Source of the DNA: JACRCT01 sp049841135
Lineage (GTDB): Bacteria; Myxococcota; Myxococcia; Myxococcales; UBA5297
Direction of reading: 5' to 3'
Length of the DNA: 64,000 nucleotides
Assembly (NCBI GenBank): GCA_049841135.1
Contig: JASGHK010000004.1
Coordinates: forward strand, 124,001 to 188,000
Shown here: in pieces, positions 63,412 to 64,000 of the stretch
Layout of the letters: every line of letters starts with the position of its first letter
How positions within the stretch are numbered: position 1 is the first letter of the stretch
Made by a program: the position numbers and the translations under genes
Notes under the pieces: model-generated
The model's input: only the letters and a program-made list of their open reading frames with translations
The model's database searches: none
Told to the model about the DNA's origin: nothing

Positions 63412-64000
63412 TTAGAGGGACCGGCGCCTGCGCAGTGGCATCAGCGCGGCCAGGCCCAGGAGCGCGAGAGGCGCCGAGGAGGCCGTGGTGGAGCAGCCTC
63501 CGCCACCGCCACCCCCGCCCGCATCGGCGCCCGCCGGCGAAGCGTCCGGCCTGCCGGCATCGACCGGGTCGGGCACGCAGGTGCCAGCCTGGCAGCTGCC
63601 GCCGTTGCACTTCTTCCCGTCGGGCGCCAGGCCCGCGCCGCTGCACTGGCCGGTCATCGACTTGCACGTGCCGCCGGTGTGGCACTCGTCCTGCGCCGGG
63701 CACTGCTTGGGGTCGCCGACGCACCGGCCCTGCCGGCAGGTGGCGTCGACCGTGCACGGGTCATCGGACTCGCAGCTGGCGCCCTCGGCCTTGGCCTTGA
63801 GCGCGCACATGCCGGTCGCCGCCACGCACTGGTAGTCGTAGCAGGGGTCCGAGGACTGGCAGGTGACCGGCGAGCCGCTGCAGACGCCGGCGAGGCACTT
63901 CTGGTTGCGGAAGCACTTGTCGCCGTTGTCGCAGGTCGTGCCGTCGGCCTTCTTGGGCGCCACGCACTCGCCCTCGGCCGAGCAGGTGCCGGACTCGTGG
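63412..64000 (-). CDS. MYXO-CTERM-like surface protein, C-terminal part (N-terminus outside window)
   Basis: The frame is still open at the window edge (last visible residues '...HESGTCSAEGECV'), so the real start lies to the right. Visible ~195 residues: Cys-rich knots ('CFRNQKCLAGVCSGSPVTCQSSDPCYDYQCVAATGMCAL'), then a Pro/Asp/Gly linker and the tail 'GGGGGGCSTTASSAPLALLGLAALMPLRRRRSL': Gly run + Cys + hydrophobic helix + Arg cluster. That is the MYXO-CTERM sorting signal of Myxococcota, processed by a rhombosortase-type enzyme to anchor proteins at the cell surface. Confidence 0.9.
   Translation of the reverse strand, partial: HESGTCSAEGECVAPKKADGTTCDNGDKCFRNQKCLAGVCSGSPVTCQSSDPCYDYQCVAATGMCALKAKAEGASCESDDPCTVDATCRQGRCVGDPKQCPAQDECHTGGTCKSMTGQCSGAGLAPDGKKCNGGSCQAGTCVPDPVDAGRPDASPAGADAGGGGGGGGCSTTASSAPLALLGLAALMPLRRRRSL

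Noticed and set aside
1..64000. Programmed frameshifting as explanation for the broken genes
   Set aside because: No slippery heptamers or stimulatory structures recur; breaks occur in unrelated housekeeping-type genes and share hexamers instead.
1..64000. tRNA, rRNA, riboswitches and mobile elements
   Set aside because: Scanned by eye for cloverleaf and conserved arms, transposase motifs and integrases; nothing convincing. A covariance-model scan could still find a small RNA.

Overview
The window is about 64 kb of very GC-rich, gene-dense DNA that most likely comes from a Myxococcota (myxobacterial-type deltaproteobacterial) chromosome. Evidence: a right-edge surface protein ends in a MYXO-CTERM-like tail (Gly run, Cys, hydrophobic segment, Arg cluster). 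There are two Hanks-type Ser/Thr kinases, many Cys-rich lipoproteins, several zinc-ribbon/TM/TPR proteins, a large chemoreceptor, and a Tgl/PilF-like TPR lipoprotein. No rRNA, tRNA, CRISPR array, insertion sequence, phage or plasmid module was recognised, so this reads as a chromosomal backbone interval.

Layout. 1-2.5 kb: end of a HEAT-repeat gene, a cyclic-nucleotide-binding protein, and a Cys-rich lipoprotein with 84-bp tandem repeats. 2.6-4.6 kb: zinc-ribbon/kinase/TPR/PEGA protein. 4.8-11.6 kb (minus): NRDE protein, GlcD-type oxidase, SDR, folE, queD, a second kinase and two membrane/secreted proteins. 11.7-14.2 kb: VWA lipoprotein and Cys-rich lipoprotein. 14.2-21.1 kb (minus): PfkB sugar kinase, recO, RodZ-like protein, TPR lipoprotein, two unknowns, queE, a lytic transglycosylase and two phasin-like proteins. 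21.4-24.8 kb: ECF sigma / anti-sigma / STN-beta-repeat membrane protein operon and proC. 24.8-31 kb: CsgG-like protein, two paralogous lipoproteins and a degenerate CehA-like lipoprotein. 31.2-32.4 kb: a Thg1-like 3'-5' polymerase overlapping a polynucleotide kinase, a likely RNA-repair pair. 32.6-39.9 kb: outer-membrane protein, multi-HAMP chemoreceptor and Clp AAA+ protein. 40.1-43.4 kb: zinc-ribbon/DPF-repeat/TPR protein and a 48-residue gene with a near-consensus promoter. 43.6-48.3 kb: VIT-VWA / propeller / coiled-coil / DUF4384-like operon. 48.3-54.9 kb: radical SAM enzyme, GNAT, thin ferredoxin, glycosyltransferase, zinc-ribbon protein with ten TMMFG-type repeats and a HhH protein. 55-64 kb: pfkA, nitrilase-family hydrolase, 18-repeat Cys/Asp lipoprotein, flavin reductase, FprA-type reductase, MbfA-like ferritin-VIT1 protein and the partial MYXO-CTERM protein.

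Assembly quality matters here. Fourteen apparent frameshifts interrupt twelve otherwise good genes. When each is corrected, eight fall in a GAGCTC hexamer and four in AGATC/AGAATC, and every corrected gene then has a whole number of codons. I read these as systematic sequencing errors, possibly at modified motifs, and annotate each gene as one CDS.

The strongest candidates for less-described biology are the Thg1-like/kinase pair, the sigma/anti-sigma/STN-beta-repeat operon, the TMMFG-repeat zinc-ribbon protein and the small promoter-driven gene at 43.2-43.4 kb.
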